Shown here one piece after another: positions 24,879-33,298 of a stretch of 64,000 nucleotides of DNA (within the stretch, counting starts at the first letter, position 1; every line of letters starts with the position of its first letter). Source of the DNA: Streptomyces sp. BK239 (GTDB lineage Bacteria > Actinomycetota > Actinomycetes > Streptomycetales > Streptomycetaceae); the NCBI RefSeq assembly GCF_004217285.1, contig NZ_SHKS01000010.1, forward strand, positions 62,001 to 126,000, in the 5' to 3' direction. A program made the translations under genes and the position numbers. Below the pieces are notes generated by a model that saw only the letters and a list, made by a program, of their open reading frames with translations, made no database searches and was not told the origin of the DNA.

Positions 24879-26339
24879 ATGCTGACCATCCTCGGCTTCG
24901 CCATGATCGCGACCTTCCTGGTCCTGATCATGATGAAGAAGATGTCGCCGATCGCGGCGCTCGTTCTGATCCCGGCGCTCTTCTGCGTCTTCGTCGGGAA
25001 GGGCGCCAAGCTCGGTGACTACGTCATCGACGGCGTCACCAGCCTCGCCCCCACCGCGGCGATGCTCATGTTCGCGATCGTCTACTTCGGTGTGATGATC
25101 GACGTCGGCCTCTTCGACCCGATCGTGCGGGCCATCCTGAAGTTCTGCAAGGCGGACCCGCTCCGCGTCGTCGTCGGCACGGCGCTGCTCGCCGCGATCG
25201 TCTCCCTGGACGGCGACGGCTCCACCACCTTCATGATCACCGTCTCGGCGATGTACCCGCTGTACAAGCGCCTGAAGATGAGCCTGGTCGTGATGACCGG
25301 TGTCGCCGCGATGGCCAACGGTGTGATGAACACGCTGCCCTGGGGCGGACCGACGGCCCGCGCCGCCACCGCCCTCAAGCTCGACGCCAGCGACATCTTC
25401 GTGCCGATGATCCCGGCGCTCGCCGTGGGCCTGCTGTTCGTCGTCGCGCTCTCGTACGTCCTCGGCCGCCGCGAGCGCAAGCGGCTCGGCGTGCTGACCC
25501 TGGACGACGTCCTGGTCGAGGACAAGCCCGGCTTCGTCAAGGACCAGGCCGCGGCCAAGGCCGAGGAGAAGGAGACCGAGGCGGTCCTCGTCGGCGCCGG
25601 CGCGGGCGGCTCCGCCGACGCCAAGGCCCCCGCCCGCAGCGGCGGTTCGGGCTCCGGCACGGACGCCGACGCGGACGACGACCGGCCGCAGGAGACCTTC
25701 GCGGCCCTCGACCCCGCACGCCCCACCCTGCGCCCCAAGCTGTACTGGTTCAACGCGCTGCTCACCGTCGTGCTGCTCACCGCCATGATCATGGAGTGGC
25801 TGCCGATCCCGGTGCTGTTCCTGCTCGGCGCGGCGCTCGCGCTCACCGTCAACTTCCCCCACATCCCCGACCAGAAGGCCCGGCTCGCCGCCCACGCCGA
25901 CAACGTCCTCAACGTCTCCGGCATGGTCTTCGCCGCCGCCGTCTTCACCGGCGTCCTCCAGGGCACCGGCATGGTCGACCACATGGCCAAGTGGATGGTG
26001 GGCGTCATCCCCGACGCGATGGGCCCGCACATGGCCCTGGTCACCGGTGTGCTGAGCCTGCCGCTCACCTACTTCATGTCCAACGACGGCTTCTACTTCG
26101 GCGTCCTGCCGGTTCTCGCCGAGGCGGGCGCGGCGCACGGCGTCACCCCGCTGGAGATGGCCCGCGCCTCCCTCGTCGGCCAGCCGCTGCACATGTCCAG
26201 CCCGCTCGTCCCGGCCGTCTACGTCCTGGTCGGCATGGCCAAGGTCGAGTTCGGCGACCACACCCGCTTCGTGGTCAAGTGGGCGGCCCTCACCTGCCTG
26301 GTGATCCTGGGCGCCGGAATGCTGTTCGGCATCATCTGA
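24879..26339 (+). CDS. CitMHS-family metal-citrate/H+ symporter
   Basis: 486 residues from the ATG at 24879 (MLTILGFAMIATFLV), the usual start of the family. It has about twelve membrane helices, with the hallmark SLDGDGSTTFMITVSAMYPLY and GVMNTLPWGGPTARAA in the first half and FMSNDGFYFGVLPVLAEAG in the second. CitMHS proteins import citrate complexed with Mg, Ca or Fe. The central cytoplasmic loop carries a low-complexity Ala/Asp/Gly/Glu-rich insert of about 60 residues. Upstream, ACCG-GTTGAA-CGGT (24800-24813) beside GTTAAC may be part of the promoter. An MFS gene follows 30 bp later, probably in the same operon. Confidence 0.92.
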   Translation: MLTILGFAMIATFLVLIMMKKMSPIAALVLIPALFCVFVGKGAKLGDYVIDGVTSLAPTAAMLMFAIVYFGVMIDVGLFDPIVRAILKFCKADPLRVVVGTALLAAIVSLDGDGSTTFMITVSAMYPLYKRLKMSLVVMTGVAAMANGVMNTLPWGGPTARAATALKLDASDIFVPMIPALAVGLLFVVALSYVLGRRERKRLGVLTLDDVLVEDKPGFVKDQAAAKAEEKETEAVLVGAGAGGSADAKAPARSGGSGSGTDADADDDRPQETFAALDPARPTLRPKLYWFNALLTVVLLTAMIMEWLPIPVLFLLGAALALTVNFPHIPDQKARLAAHADNVLNVSGMVFAAAVFTGVLQGTGMVDHMAKWMVGVIPDAMGPHMALVTGVLSLPLTYFMSNDGFYFGVLPVLAEAGAAHGVTPLEMARASLVGQPLHMSSPLVPAVYVLVGMAKVEFGDHTRFVVKWAALTCLVILGAGMLFGII

Positions 26340-26369
26340 TCCACGTCGGCTCTCTTCGGAGGAAGAACC

Positions 26370-27611
26370 ATGGGGCCCGGTGGGAACCGCGGCTGGCTGC
26401 TCCGCCTCGTCATCGCCTTCGGCTTCGCGCAGGGGGCGGTGTCGATGGCCCGGCCCGCCGTCTCCTACCGGGCCCTCGCGCTGGGCGCGGACGAGCGTGC
26501 GGTCGGCCTCATCGCCGGCGTCTACGCGCTGCTTCCGCTGTTCTTCGCGGTCCCGCTGGGGCGCCGCACCGACCACGGCCGGTGCGCGCCCCTGCTGCCG
26601 GTCGGCGTGGTCCTCATCTCCGGCGGCTGCGCGCTGAGCGGCGTCGCCGGCTCACTGGCGACGATGGCTCTGTGGAGCGGGGTGATGGGCCTCGGGCACC
26701 TGTGCTTCGTCATCGGCTCGCAGTCGCTGGTCGCCCGCCAGTCCGCCCCGCACGAACAGGACCGCAACTTCGGCCACTTCACCATCGGGGCGTCCCTCGG
26801 CCAGCTGGTCGGACCGATCGCGGCGGGCGCCCTGATCGGCGGCCACGACATGGCCCGCACCAGCGCGCTCGCCCTGCTGATCGCGGGCGCGGGAGCCGCC
26901 GTCGCGTTCACCTCGCTGTGGCGCATCGAGCGGCGCGACACCGCGGCCACCTCCCGCGCCGAGCGCGGGGACCGGGTGCCGGTGGGCCGGATCCTGCGCG
27001 CCCGGGGGGTGCCCGGGGGCATCCTCGTCAGCCTGTCGGTGCTGTCGGCGACGGACATCCTCACCGCCTACCTGCCGGTGGTCGGCGAGCAGCGCGGTAT
27101 CACGCCGACCGTCGTCGGCCTGCTGCTCAGTCTGCGCGCCGCGGCGAGCATCGCCTGCCGGCTGGTGCTCACCCCGCTGCTGCGGCTGCTCGGGCGGCGT
27201 GCGCTGCTCATGGTGACCTGTCTGCTGGCGGCGCTGCTGTGCGCGGGGGTCGCGCTGCCGACGCCGGTGTGGGTGCTGGCCGTGATGCTCGCGGTGCTGG
27301 GGTTCTGTCTCGGGGTGGGGCAGCCGTTGTCGATGACGACGGTGGTGCAGGCCGCGCCGGAGGGGGCGCGCTCCACGGCGCTGGCGCTGCGGTTGACCGG
27401 GAACCGCCTGGGTCAGGTGGCCGCGCCGGCCGGCGCCGGACTGATCGCGGGCGCCGCGGGGGTCGCCGCGCCGTTCGTGATGCTCGGCGGGTTGCTGCTG
27501 CTGTCCTCGGGGGTCGCCCTGCGGTCGGCCGCGGCCGAGGCTCCGGCAGGGGACGGGGAGGCGGCCGGAGCGGCCCGCGCGGCGGAGGACGGACGCGCCG
27601 CGCGGCGTTGA
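26370..27611 (+). CDS. Major facilitator superfamily transporter
   Basis: 413 residues with about twelve hydrophobic helices. The loop between helices 2 and 3 is PLGRRTDHGRCAPLLP, a form of the MFS motif A. The second half has ILTAYLPVVGEQRGITPTVVGLLL and GFCLGVGQPLSMTTVVQAAP. The C-terminus is a short charged Ala-rich tail. GGAGGAAGAACC precedes the ATG. Its close spacing to the citrate transporter suggests co-transcription, but its substrate could equally be a drug or a different metabolite. Confidence 0.88.
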   Translation: MGPGGNRGWLLRLVIAFGFAQGAVSMARPAVSYRALALGADERAVGLIAGVYALLPLFFAVPLGRRTDHGRCAPLLPVGVVLISGGCALSGVAGSLATMALWSGVMGLGHLCFVIGSQSLVARQSAPHEQDRNFGHFTIGASLGQLVGPIAAGALIGGHDMARTSALALLIAGAGAAVAFTSLWRIERRDTAATSRAERGDRVPVGRILRARGVPGGILVSLSVLSATDILTAYLPVVGEQRGITPTVVGLLLSLRAAASIACRLVLTPLLRLLGRRALLMVTCLLAALLCAGVALPTPVWVLAVMLAVLGFCLGVGQPLSMTTVVQAAPEGARSTALALRLTGNRLGQVAAPAGAGLIAGAAGVAAPFVMLGGLLLLSSGVALRSAAAEAPAGDGEAAGAARAAEDGRAARR

Positions 27612-27699
27612 GGGAAGCCGTTCCCGATTGGGCCGGGCGAGGGAAATGTGACGGTGTGTCGGGCGAAGTCGGGGGGCGGCGGGACCCAGGTGTGAAAGA

Positions 27700-27741
27700 G
27701 AGTCAGATGAAAGCGCGATTTGTATGAAAATCGTCTGACTC
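27700..27741 (+). promoter_or_regulatory. Nested inverted repeat in the leader of the secreted-protein/sortase operon
   Basis: Outer arms GAGTCAGA (27700-27707) and TCTGACTC (27734-27741) enclose inner arms CGATTT (27716-27721) and AAATCG (27728-27733) with a 6-base loop. The two stems stack directly on the 3' side and are separated by TGAAAGCG on the 5' side. The structure ends immediately before the ribosome site GGAGG at 27742-27746. It could be an RNA element controlling ribosome access or a protein operator. Confidence 0.5.
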
Positions 27742-27753
27742 GGAGGAACGTCC

Positions 27754-28497
27754 ATGTCCAGCATGATGCTCCCGTCCGCGGCCGGCACCCGGCTCGGCGT
27801 CACGGCCCTCGCGGTGCTCGGCGCCGCCGGGGCCACCTGGCTCGCGGCCCCCACCGCCGCCGCCGCGCCCGGAGACGGCGCCGACATCCGGATCCACAAC
27901 GAGCGCGTGCCCTTCGGAGTGTCGAAGGACGACCCCGTCGTCTGCCGCTTCTACCTCGACGCCGCGAACTTCGGCGAGCTGACGACCGTCGCCTACACCA
28001 TCGAGGCGCAGCCCCCGCTGCCCACCGCCGCCACGGTCACCGGCAGCATCACCCTCGCCGGCGGAGCCGGTCACACCGACACGCTGGGCCTGGCCGACGG
28101 CCAGTACCGGCTCACCTGGACCGTCGTGGGCGGCAGCGGCCCGCGCGAGAAGGTCTTCCGGGTCGACTGTGACGACAATCGCCAGAACGGGGCCAACGGC
28201 GGCCAGGGCAACGGTCCGCAGGGCAACAACGGCAACGGCGGCGGCAACGGCAACGGCAACGGCGGCGGCAACGGCGGCGGCCGGGGCGAGGACCCCGGCA
28301 GCCCGATCTCGGACAGCGGCCAGGGCGGACACTCCTCCGGCGGTCCCAAGGGCGGCGTCCACGCCGGCGGCGGCGGTCTCTTCGACACCATGGAGGCGTA
28401 CACCCCGCTGAGCGCGGCCGCCGCCGTGGGCGCGGTCGTCGTCGGCGGCGCCGCGTACGTCCGGATGTCCCGCCGTCGCTCGCATGGTGCCGCGTAG
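27754..28497 (+). CDS. Secreted Gly/Asn-rich protein with C-terminal membrane anchor
   Basis: 247 residues. A signal peptide (to PTAAAA, about residue 38) is followed by a compact beta domain of about 105 residues (DIRIHNERVPFGVSKDDPVVCRFYL through REKVFRVDCDD) with two cysteines. A 60-residue Asn/Gly-rich linker follows, then a membrane helix (AAAAVGAVVVGGAAYV) and RMSRRRSHGAA. The layout imitates a sortase substrate, but no LPXTG or LAXTG is present before the helix. It overlaps the sortase gene by 14 bp. The biological role is unknown; a surface or matrix protein is the natural guess. Confidence 0.82.
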   Translation: MSSMMLPSAAGTRLGVTALAVLGAAGATWLAAPTAAAAPGDGADIRIHNERVPFGVSKDDPVVCRFYLDAANFGELTTVAYTIEAQPPLPTAATVTGSITLAGGAGHTDTLGLADGQYRLTWTVVGGSGPREKVFRVDCDDNRQNGANGGQGNGPQGNNGNGGGNGNGNGGGNGGGRGEDPGSPISDSGQGGHSSGGPKGGVHAGGGGLFDTMEAYTPLSAAAAVGAVVVGGAAYVRMSRRRSHGAA

Positions 28498-29149
28498 GCG
28501 CCGACGCAGGCCCTGGTACCGAACCCGTCTCTACCGCCTCACCAGGACGGCCGTCATCGCGGCCGTCCTGGTGACGGCGGGGGTCCGGTGCGGCGGCCCC
28601 TCCCAGCCGGCCACCCCGGCAGCGGGGGCCGACGCGCGCCCCGAGGCCGGCGGGTCCGGGGCGGACGCCTCGACGCCCCCGCCCCGCCCGCTCCCCAGGT
28701 CCAGGGCCACCACCCTGCGTGTGCCCTCCCTCGGAATCGACGCCCCGGTCGTCCCCCTGCGGCTCGGTCCCGGCCGGGAACTGGGGACCCCGCCGCTCGA
28801 CAAGCCCAAGGTCGTCGGCTGGTACGCGGACGGTCCCGGCCCCGGAGAGCGGGGCACCGCCGTCGTCGTCGGCCACCGGGACACCAAGACCGGCGCAGCC
28901 GTCTTCGCCGCCCTGCACCGCGTCAAGGCCGGCGGGCGCATCGAGGCCCGGCGCGCCGACGGCCGTACCGCCGTGTACACCGTCGACCGGGTCAGGATCT
29001 TCGACAAGGCCCGCTTCCCCGACAAGGAGGTCTACGGCCCCCGCAAGCGTCCCGAGCTGCGGCTGCTCACCTGCGGCGGCCTCTTCGACCGCAAGACCGG
29101 CTACTCCAGCAACGTCGTCGTCTTCGCCCACCTGACGGCCACCCGCTGA
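28484..29149 (+). CDS. Class F sortase
   Basis: 221 residues. A basic N-terminus and one membrane helix (about 20-37) anchor it, then a Pro/Ala linker, then the sortase beta barrel from about residue 77. TTLRVPSLGIDAPVVPL is the class F opening, GTAVVVGHRDTKTGAAVF carries the catalytic His, and LRLLTCGGLFDRKTGY carries the catalytic Cys. The catalytic Arg is probably the one in FDRKTGY, although the usual Arg-Tyr-x-Asn pattern is altered to GYSSN. Class F enzymes of actinobacteria have poorly known substrates. Overlap with the upstream secreted protein argues that they work together. Confidence 0.9.
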   Translation: MVPRRRRRRPWYRTRLYRLTRTAVIAAVLVTAGVRCGGPSQPATPAAGADARPEAGGSGADASTPPPRPLPRSRATTLRVPSLGIDAPVVPLRLGPGRELGTPPLDKPKVVGWYADGPGPGERGTAVVVGHRDTKTGAAVFAALHRVKAGGRIEARRADGRTAVYTVDRVRIFDKARFPDKEVYGPRKRPELRLLTCGGLFDRKTGYSSNVVVFAHLTATR

Positions 29150-29278
29150 TCGTCCCCACCGGTCCGCCGTCCCACCTCCCCGGCCGGCTGTCCCCCGCGC
29201 CGCCTCTGTCCCGTGCCCTGTCCCTTCTCCTTCCCGAGCCCCACTCGTGCCCCCTTGGTGTCCCGCTCGTGTCACCGT

Positions 29279-29301
29279 GAGGCGTCGCACCCGGACGCCT
29301 C
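29279..29301 (+). terminator. Hairpin after the sortase gene
   Basis: GAGGCGTC (29279-29286) and GACGCCTC (29294-29301) form a perfect 8-bp stem with a 7-base loop, 130 bp after the sortase stop and just before the aldehyde-dehydrogenase promoter region. There is no T-tract, as is common in Streptomyces. Confidence 0.45.
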
Positions 29302-29311
29302 TGGCGCCCAA

Positions 29312-29330
29312 AAACTATCGACGCTAGTTT
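29312..29330. promoter_or_regulatory. Operator-like palindrome upstream of the aldehyde dehydrogenase
   Basis: AAACTATCGACGCTAGTTT has arms AAACTA/TAGTTT around a 7-base centre, 41 bp before the start codon. Its reverse complement begins AAACTAGC, the same as the site at 35730-35748, and both sites are 19 bp. It is also AT-rich against a very GC-rich background. A TetR dimer, probably the product of 35062-35703, is the likely ligand. Confidence 0.6.
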
Positions 29331-29370
29331 AGGGCGCGGACGACCGAGGACCGCCCCGGAGGGAAGCACG

Positions 29371-30759
29371 ATGAAGGCACACGACGGCATCTACCTCGAC
29401 GGCGCCTGGCGCCCCGCCGCAGGCCAGGACGTGATCGAGGTCGTCGACCCGGCCGACGAGCGGGTGATCGCCACGGTCCCGGCGGGCACCGCCGAGGACG
29501 TCGACGCCGCCGTGCGGGCCGCGCGCGCCGCCCTCCCGGCCTGGGCCGCGACCCCGCCGGCCGAGCGGGCAGCGCGTCTCGCCGCCCTGCGGGACGCGCT
29601 GACCGCCCGCAAGGACGAGATCGCCGAGACCGTCACCGCCGAACTCGGCTCCCCGCCGGCCTTCTCCCAGGCCGTCCACGCGGGCCTGCCGATCGCGGTC
29701 GCCGGCTCCTACGCCGAACTGGCCGCCACCCACCCCTTCGAGGAGAAGGTCGGCAACTCGACCGTCTTCCACGAGCCGGTCGGCGTGGTAGGCGCCATCA
29801 CCCCCTGGAACTACCCGCTCCACCAGATCGTCGCCAAGGTCGCCCCCGCCCTGGCGGCGGGCTGCACCGTCGTCCTGAAGCCGGCCGAGGACACCCCGCT
29901 CACCGCCCAGCTCTTCGCCGAGGCCGTCGACGACGCCGGCGTCCCCGCCGGTGTGTTCAACCTCGTCACCGGCCTCGGCCCGGTGGCCGGGCAGGCCCTC
30001 GCCGAACACCCGGGCGTCGACCTGGTCTCCTTCACCGGATCCACCGCCGTCGGCCGCCGGATCGCCGCCACGGCCGGCGCGGCGATCAAGAAGGTCGCCC
30101 TCGAACTCGGCGGCAAGTCCGCCAACGTCATCCTCCCGAGCGCCGACCTGGCGAAGGCCGTCAACGTCGGCGTCGCCAACGTCATGTCCAACTCCGGCCA
30201 GACGTGCAGCGCCTGGACCCGGATGCTCGTCCACCGCGACCACTACGACGAGGCGGTCGAGCTGGCCGCGGCCGCCGCCGCCAAGTACGGCGACCGCATC
30301 GGGCCGCTCGTCAACGCCAAGCAGCGCGAACGCGTGGTCGGCTACATCGAGCAGGGCGTCGCCGAAGGGGCCAGGCTGGTCGCCGGCGGAACCGAGTCCC
30401 CGCGCGAGCGGGGCTACTTCGTCAGCCCCACCGTCCTCGCCGACGTCACGCCCGAGATGACCGTCGCGCAGGAGGAGATCTTCGGCCCGGTCCTGTCGAT
30501 CCTTCCCTACGACGACGAGGAGGACGCCCTGCGCATCGCCAACGGCACGGTCTACGGCCTCGCCGGAGCGGTCTGGGCCGGCGACGAGGCGGAGGCGGTC
30601 GCCTTCGCCCGCCGGATGGACACCGGGCAGGTCGACATCAACGGCGGCCGCTTCAACCCGCTCGCGCCCTTCGGCGGTTACAAGCAGTCCGGCGTCGGCC
30701 GGGAACTCGGCGCGCACGGCCTCACCGAGTACCTCCAGACCAAGTCCCTCCAGTTCTGA
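29371..30759 (+). CDS. NAD(P)-dependent aldehyde dehydrogenase
   Basis: 462 residues, full ALDH length. TPWNYPLHQIVAKVAPALAAG is the cofactor-side segment, FTGSTAVGRRI binds NAD(P), LELGGKSANVI carries the general-base Glu and SNSGQTCSAWTRM the catalytic Cys; EEIFGPVLSI and FGGYKQSGVGRELG are C-terminal family blocks. It oxidises an aldehyde to its acid. The alcohol dehydrogenase gene follows after 11 bp, so alcohol-to-aldehyde-to-acid conversion of one substrate is likely. The upstream palindrome suggests TetR control. Confidence 0.94.
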   Translation: MKAHDGIYLDGAWRPAAGQDVIEVVDPADERVIATVPAGTAEDVDAAVRAARAALPAWAATPPAERAARLAALRDALTARKDEIAETVTAELGSPPAFSQAVHAGLPIAVAGSYAELAATHPFEEKVGNSTVFHEPVGVVGAITPWNYPLHQIVAKVAPALAAGCTVVLKPAEDTPLTAQLFAEAVDDAGVPAGVFNLVTGLGPVAGQALAEHPGVDLVSFTGSTAVGRRIAATAGAAIKKVALELGGKSANVILPSADLAKAVNVGVANVMSNSGQTCSAWTRMLVHRDHYDEAVELAAAAAAKYGDRIGPLVNAKQRERVVGYIEQGVAEGARLVAGGTESPRERGYFVSPTVLADVTPEMTVAQEEIFGPVLSILPYDDEEDALRIANGTVYGLAGAVWAGDEAEAVAFARRMDTGQVDINGGRFNPLAPFGGYKQSGVGRELGAHGLTEYLQTKSLQF

Positions 30760-30770
30760 GGAGCCCTCAC

Positions 30771-31850
30771 ATGGTCCGAGCAGCCGTTCTGCCCGCCGTG
30801 GGCGCACCCCTGGAGATCACCGAGATCGACCTTCCGGACCCCGGCCCCGGACAGGTCCGCGTGCGGCTCGCCGCCGCCGGCGTCTGCCACTCCGACCTCT
30901 CCCTGTCCAACGGCACCATGCGCGTCCCCGTCCCGGCCGTCCTCGGCCACGAAGGCTCGGGCACGGTCCTCGCCGTCGGCGAAGGGGTCGCGCACCTCGC
31001 GCCCGGAGACGACGTCGTCCTCAACTGGGCCCCCTCCTGCGGCAGCTGTCACGCCTGCTCGCTCGGCGAGGTCTGGCTGTGCGTCGACGCGCTGAGCGGA
31101 TCCGCCGACGTGTACGCCCGCACCGCCGCCGGCGTCGACCTCCACCCCGGCCTCAACGTCGCCGCGTTCGCCGAGGAGACGGTCGTCGCCGCCTCCTGCG
31201 TCCTGCCCCTGCCCGACGGCGTCCCGCTCGCCGACGCCGCGCTCCTCGGCTGCGCGGTCCTCACCGGCTACGGCGCCGTCCACCACAGCGCGCGCGTGCG
31301 GGCCGGTGAGACGGTCGCCGTGTTCGGCGCCGGGGGAGTGGGCCTCGCGACCCTCCAGGCGGCCCGGATCGCCGGCGCCTCGACGGTCGTCGCCGTGGAC
31401 GTCTCCCCGGAGAAGGAGGACCTCGCCCGCGCCGCCGGAGCCACCGACTTCGTCGTCGCCTCCGCCGACACCGCCCGCGAGATCCGCGCGCTCACCGGCA
31501 AGCAGGGCGTGGACGTGGCCGTCGAGTGCGTGGGCCGGGCGAGCACCATCCGCGCGGCCTGGGACTCCACCCGGCGCGGCGGGCGTACCACGGTCGTCGG
31601 CATCGGCGGCAAGGACCAGCAGGTCACCTTCAACGCCCTGGAGATCTTCCACTGGGGCAGGACCCTCTCCGGCTGTGTCTACGGCAACTCGGACCCGGCG
31701 CGGGACCTGCCGGTGCTGGCCGAGCACGTCCGGGCGGGCCGCCTGGACCTGGGCGCACTGGTCACCGAACGCATCGCGCTCGAGGGGATTCCGGCGGCCT
31801 TCGCCAACATGCTCGCGGGCAAGGGCGGCAGGGCGCTGGTGACCTTCTGA
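30771..31850 (+). CDS. Zinc-dependent medium-chain alcohol dehydrogenase (class III-like)
   Basis: 359 residues. AAGVCHSDLSLSNG holds the first catalytic zinc ligand, LGHEGSGTV the second, and CGSCHACSLGEVWLC the four structural zinc cysteines. VFGAGGVGLATLQAARIAGA is the NAD-binding Rossmann loop, and DVAVECVGRA follows. The ATG follows GAGGAG and lies 11 bp after the aldehyde dehydrogenase, so the two are one operon. It probably makes the aldehyde that its partner oxidises. A perfect 11-bp hairpin at 31857-31891 ends the unit. Confidence 0.93.
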   Translation: MVRAAVLPAVGAPLEITEIDLPDPGPGQVRVRLAAAGVCHSDLSLSNGTMRVPVPAVLGHEGSGTVLAVGEGVAHLAPGDDVVLNWAPSCGSCHACSLGEVWLCVDALSGSADVYARTAAGVDLHPGLNVAAFAEETVVAASCVLPLPDGVPLADAALLGCAVLTGYGAVHHSARVRAGETVAVFGAGGVGLATLQAARIAGASTVVAVDVSPEKEDLARAAGATDFVVASADTAREIRALTGKQGVDVAVECVGRASTIRAAWDSTRRGGRTTVVGIGGKDQQVTFNALEIFHWGRTLSGCVYGNSDPARDLPVLAEHVRAGRLDLGALVTERIALEGIPAAFANMLAGKGGRALVTF

Positions 31851-31856
31851 TCCCGA

Positions 31857-31891
31857 GTTGCCCGGAGTGCCCCACGGGTGCTCCGGGCAAC
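31857..31891 (+). terminator. Rho-independent-like terminator after the alcohol dehydrogenase
   Basis: GTTGCCCGGAG (31857-31867) and CTCCGGGCAAC (31881-31891) form a perfect 11-bp stem starting 7 bp after the stop codon; the loop contains CCC/GGG that can extend pairing. Confidence 0.75.
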
Positions 31892-31914
31892 CTTCGTACC
31901 CGACCGTTGACCCC

Positions 31915-31932
31915 ATACCGTCCGGTCAGTAT
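31915..31932. promoter_or_regulatory. Palindromic operator before the MHS transporter
   Basis: ATACCGTCCGGTCAGTAT is an 18-bp inverted repeat with matching ends ATAC/GTAT. It matches the sites at 49845-49862 and 45849-45866 at most positions (consensus ATACCGACCGGTCGGTAT). It is followed at 31933-31944 by a second perfect palindrome, GTTCCCGGGAAC. Both lie within 61 bp of the start codon, where an operator would overlap the promoter. Confidence 0.65.
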
Positions 31933-31975
31933 GTTCCCGGGAACGTCCCCACCGCACCCATCGGAGTGTGCACGC

Positions 31976-33298
31976 ATGGACACGTTCCCCACCGACCGAC
32001 CCGCCACCGTGACCGCCGCGTCGACCCCCCATCGCCGCCGTGTGGCCACCGCCGCCGCCCTCGCCTCCGCCGTCGAGTGGTACGACTACTTCGTCTTCGG
32101 CATCGCCGCCGCCCTCGTCCTCGGCGACCTCTACTTCCCGGCGGGCAGCCCCACCGCCGGGGTCCTCGCCTCCTTCGCCACCTTCGCCGTCGGCTTCCTC
32201 GCCCGCCCGCTCGGCGGCATCGTCGCCGGACACCTCGGCGACAAGCGCGGCCGCAAGCCGATGCTCGTCCTCGCGCTCACGCTCATGGGCCTGGCCACCA
32301 CGGGCATCGGCCTGCTGCCGACGTACGAAACGATCGGCGTCGCCGCCCCGGTCCTGCTGGTCGCCCTGCGCGTCGTCCAGGGGCTCGCGGTCGGCGCCCA
32401 GTGGGGCGGCGCGATGCTCCTGGCCACCGAGTACGCCCCCGAGGGCAAGCGCGGTGTCTACGGCAGCGTCGTCCAGCTCGGCGTCCCCATCGGCGTGGTG
32501 ACCGCCAACAGCGTGTTCCTGCTGGCCGGCGCCTTCACCACCGACAGCGCCTTCGCCGCCTGGGGCTGGCGGATGCCCTTCCTCGTCGGCCTGTTCGTCC
32601 TCGTGCTCGCCTACTACATCCACACCCGCGTCGAGGAGACGCCCGCCTTCCGGGAGGCGGAGCGGGCGCTCGCCGAGAAGGAGAAGTCGGAGCGCGGCTC
32701 GCCCCTGCGCACGGTCCTGCGCGACCACCTCGGCACGGTCCTCCTGGCCGGCGGATCCTTCGCCGTGAACACCGCGACCTTCTACATCCTCATCACCGGC
32801 GTCCTCGACTACACCACCCGCGAACTGGGCATGAACCGCGGCGCCGTCCTCACCGTCTCGCTCTGCGTCAGCCTCACCCAGCTGGTGCTGATCCCGGCCT
32901 CCGCCGCGCTGTCCGACCGCGTCGGCCGCATCAAGATCTACGCGTTCGGCGCGGTCGGCATCGCGGTGTGGGCCGTACCGCTGTTCCTGCTGATCGACAC
33001 CGGGTCACTGCTGTGGCTCGCGGTCGGCACGTTCGTCGCGAGCTGCTTCCTGAGCATCATGTACGGCCCCCAGGCCGCCCTGTTCGCCGAACTGTTCACG
33101 CCCGAGATGCGCTACACCGGCGCCTCCCTCGGCTACCAGATCGCCGCCGTCGGCGGCGGCGGACTCGCGCCGTTCGTCATGGTCCTGCTCCTGGAGGCGA
33201 CGGGCACGTCGATGTCGGTCGCCGCCTACATCGTCGGCCTCTCGGTGATCGCGCTCGTCTCGATCAAGGTCCTGTCCGACAGGGCCCGTTCACGCTGA
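31976..33298 (+). CDS. MHS-family (ShiA/KgtP-like) metabolite:H+ symporter
   Basis: 440 residues with about twelve membrane helices. VEWYDYFVFGIAAALVLGDLYFP at the first helix and GHLGDKRGRKPML between helices 2 and 3 are diagnostic of the metabolite:H+ symporter family; VQGLAVGAQWGGAMLLATEYAP and GWRMPFLVG are further family blocks. Members carry organic acids such as alpha-ketoglutarate, shikimate or aromatic acids. The upstream 18-bp palindrome links it to the kinase/ACAD and SDR genes about 14-18 kb away, hinting that it imports their substrate. Its end overlaps the convergent EamA gene by 9 bp. Confidence 0.92.
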   Translation: MDTFPTDRPATVTAASTPHRRRVATAAALASAVEWYDYFVFGIAAALVLGDLYFPAGSPTAGVLASFATFAVGFLARPLGGIVAGHLGDKRGRKPMLVLALTLMGLATTGIGLLPTYETIGVAAPVLLVALRVVQGLAVGAQWGGAMLLATEYAPEGKRGVYGSVVQLGVPIGVVTANSVFLLAGAFTTDSAFAAWGWRMPFLVGLFVLVLAYYIHTRVEETPAFREAERALAEKEKSERGSPLRTVLRDHLGTVLLAGGSFAVNTATFYILITGVLDYTTRELGMNRGAVLTVSLCVSLTQLVLIPASAALSDRVGRIKIYAFGAVGIAVWAVPLFLLIDTGSLLWLAVGTFVASCFLSIMYGPQAALFAELFTPEMRYTGASLGYQIAAVGGGGLAPFVMVLLLEATGTSMSVAAYIVGLSVIALVSIKVLSDRARSR

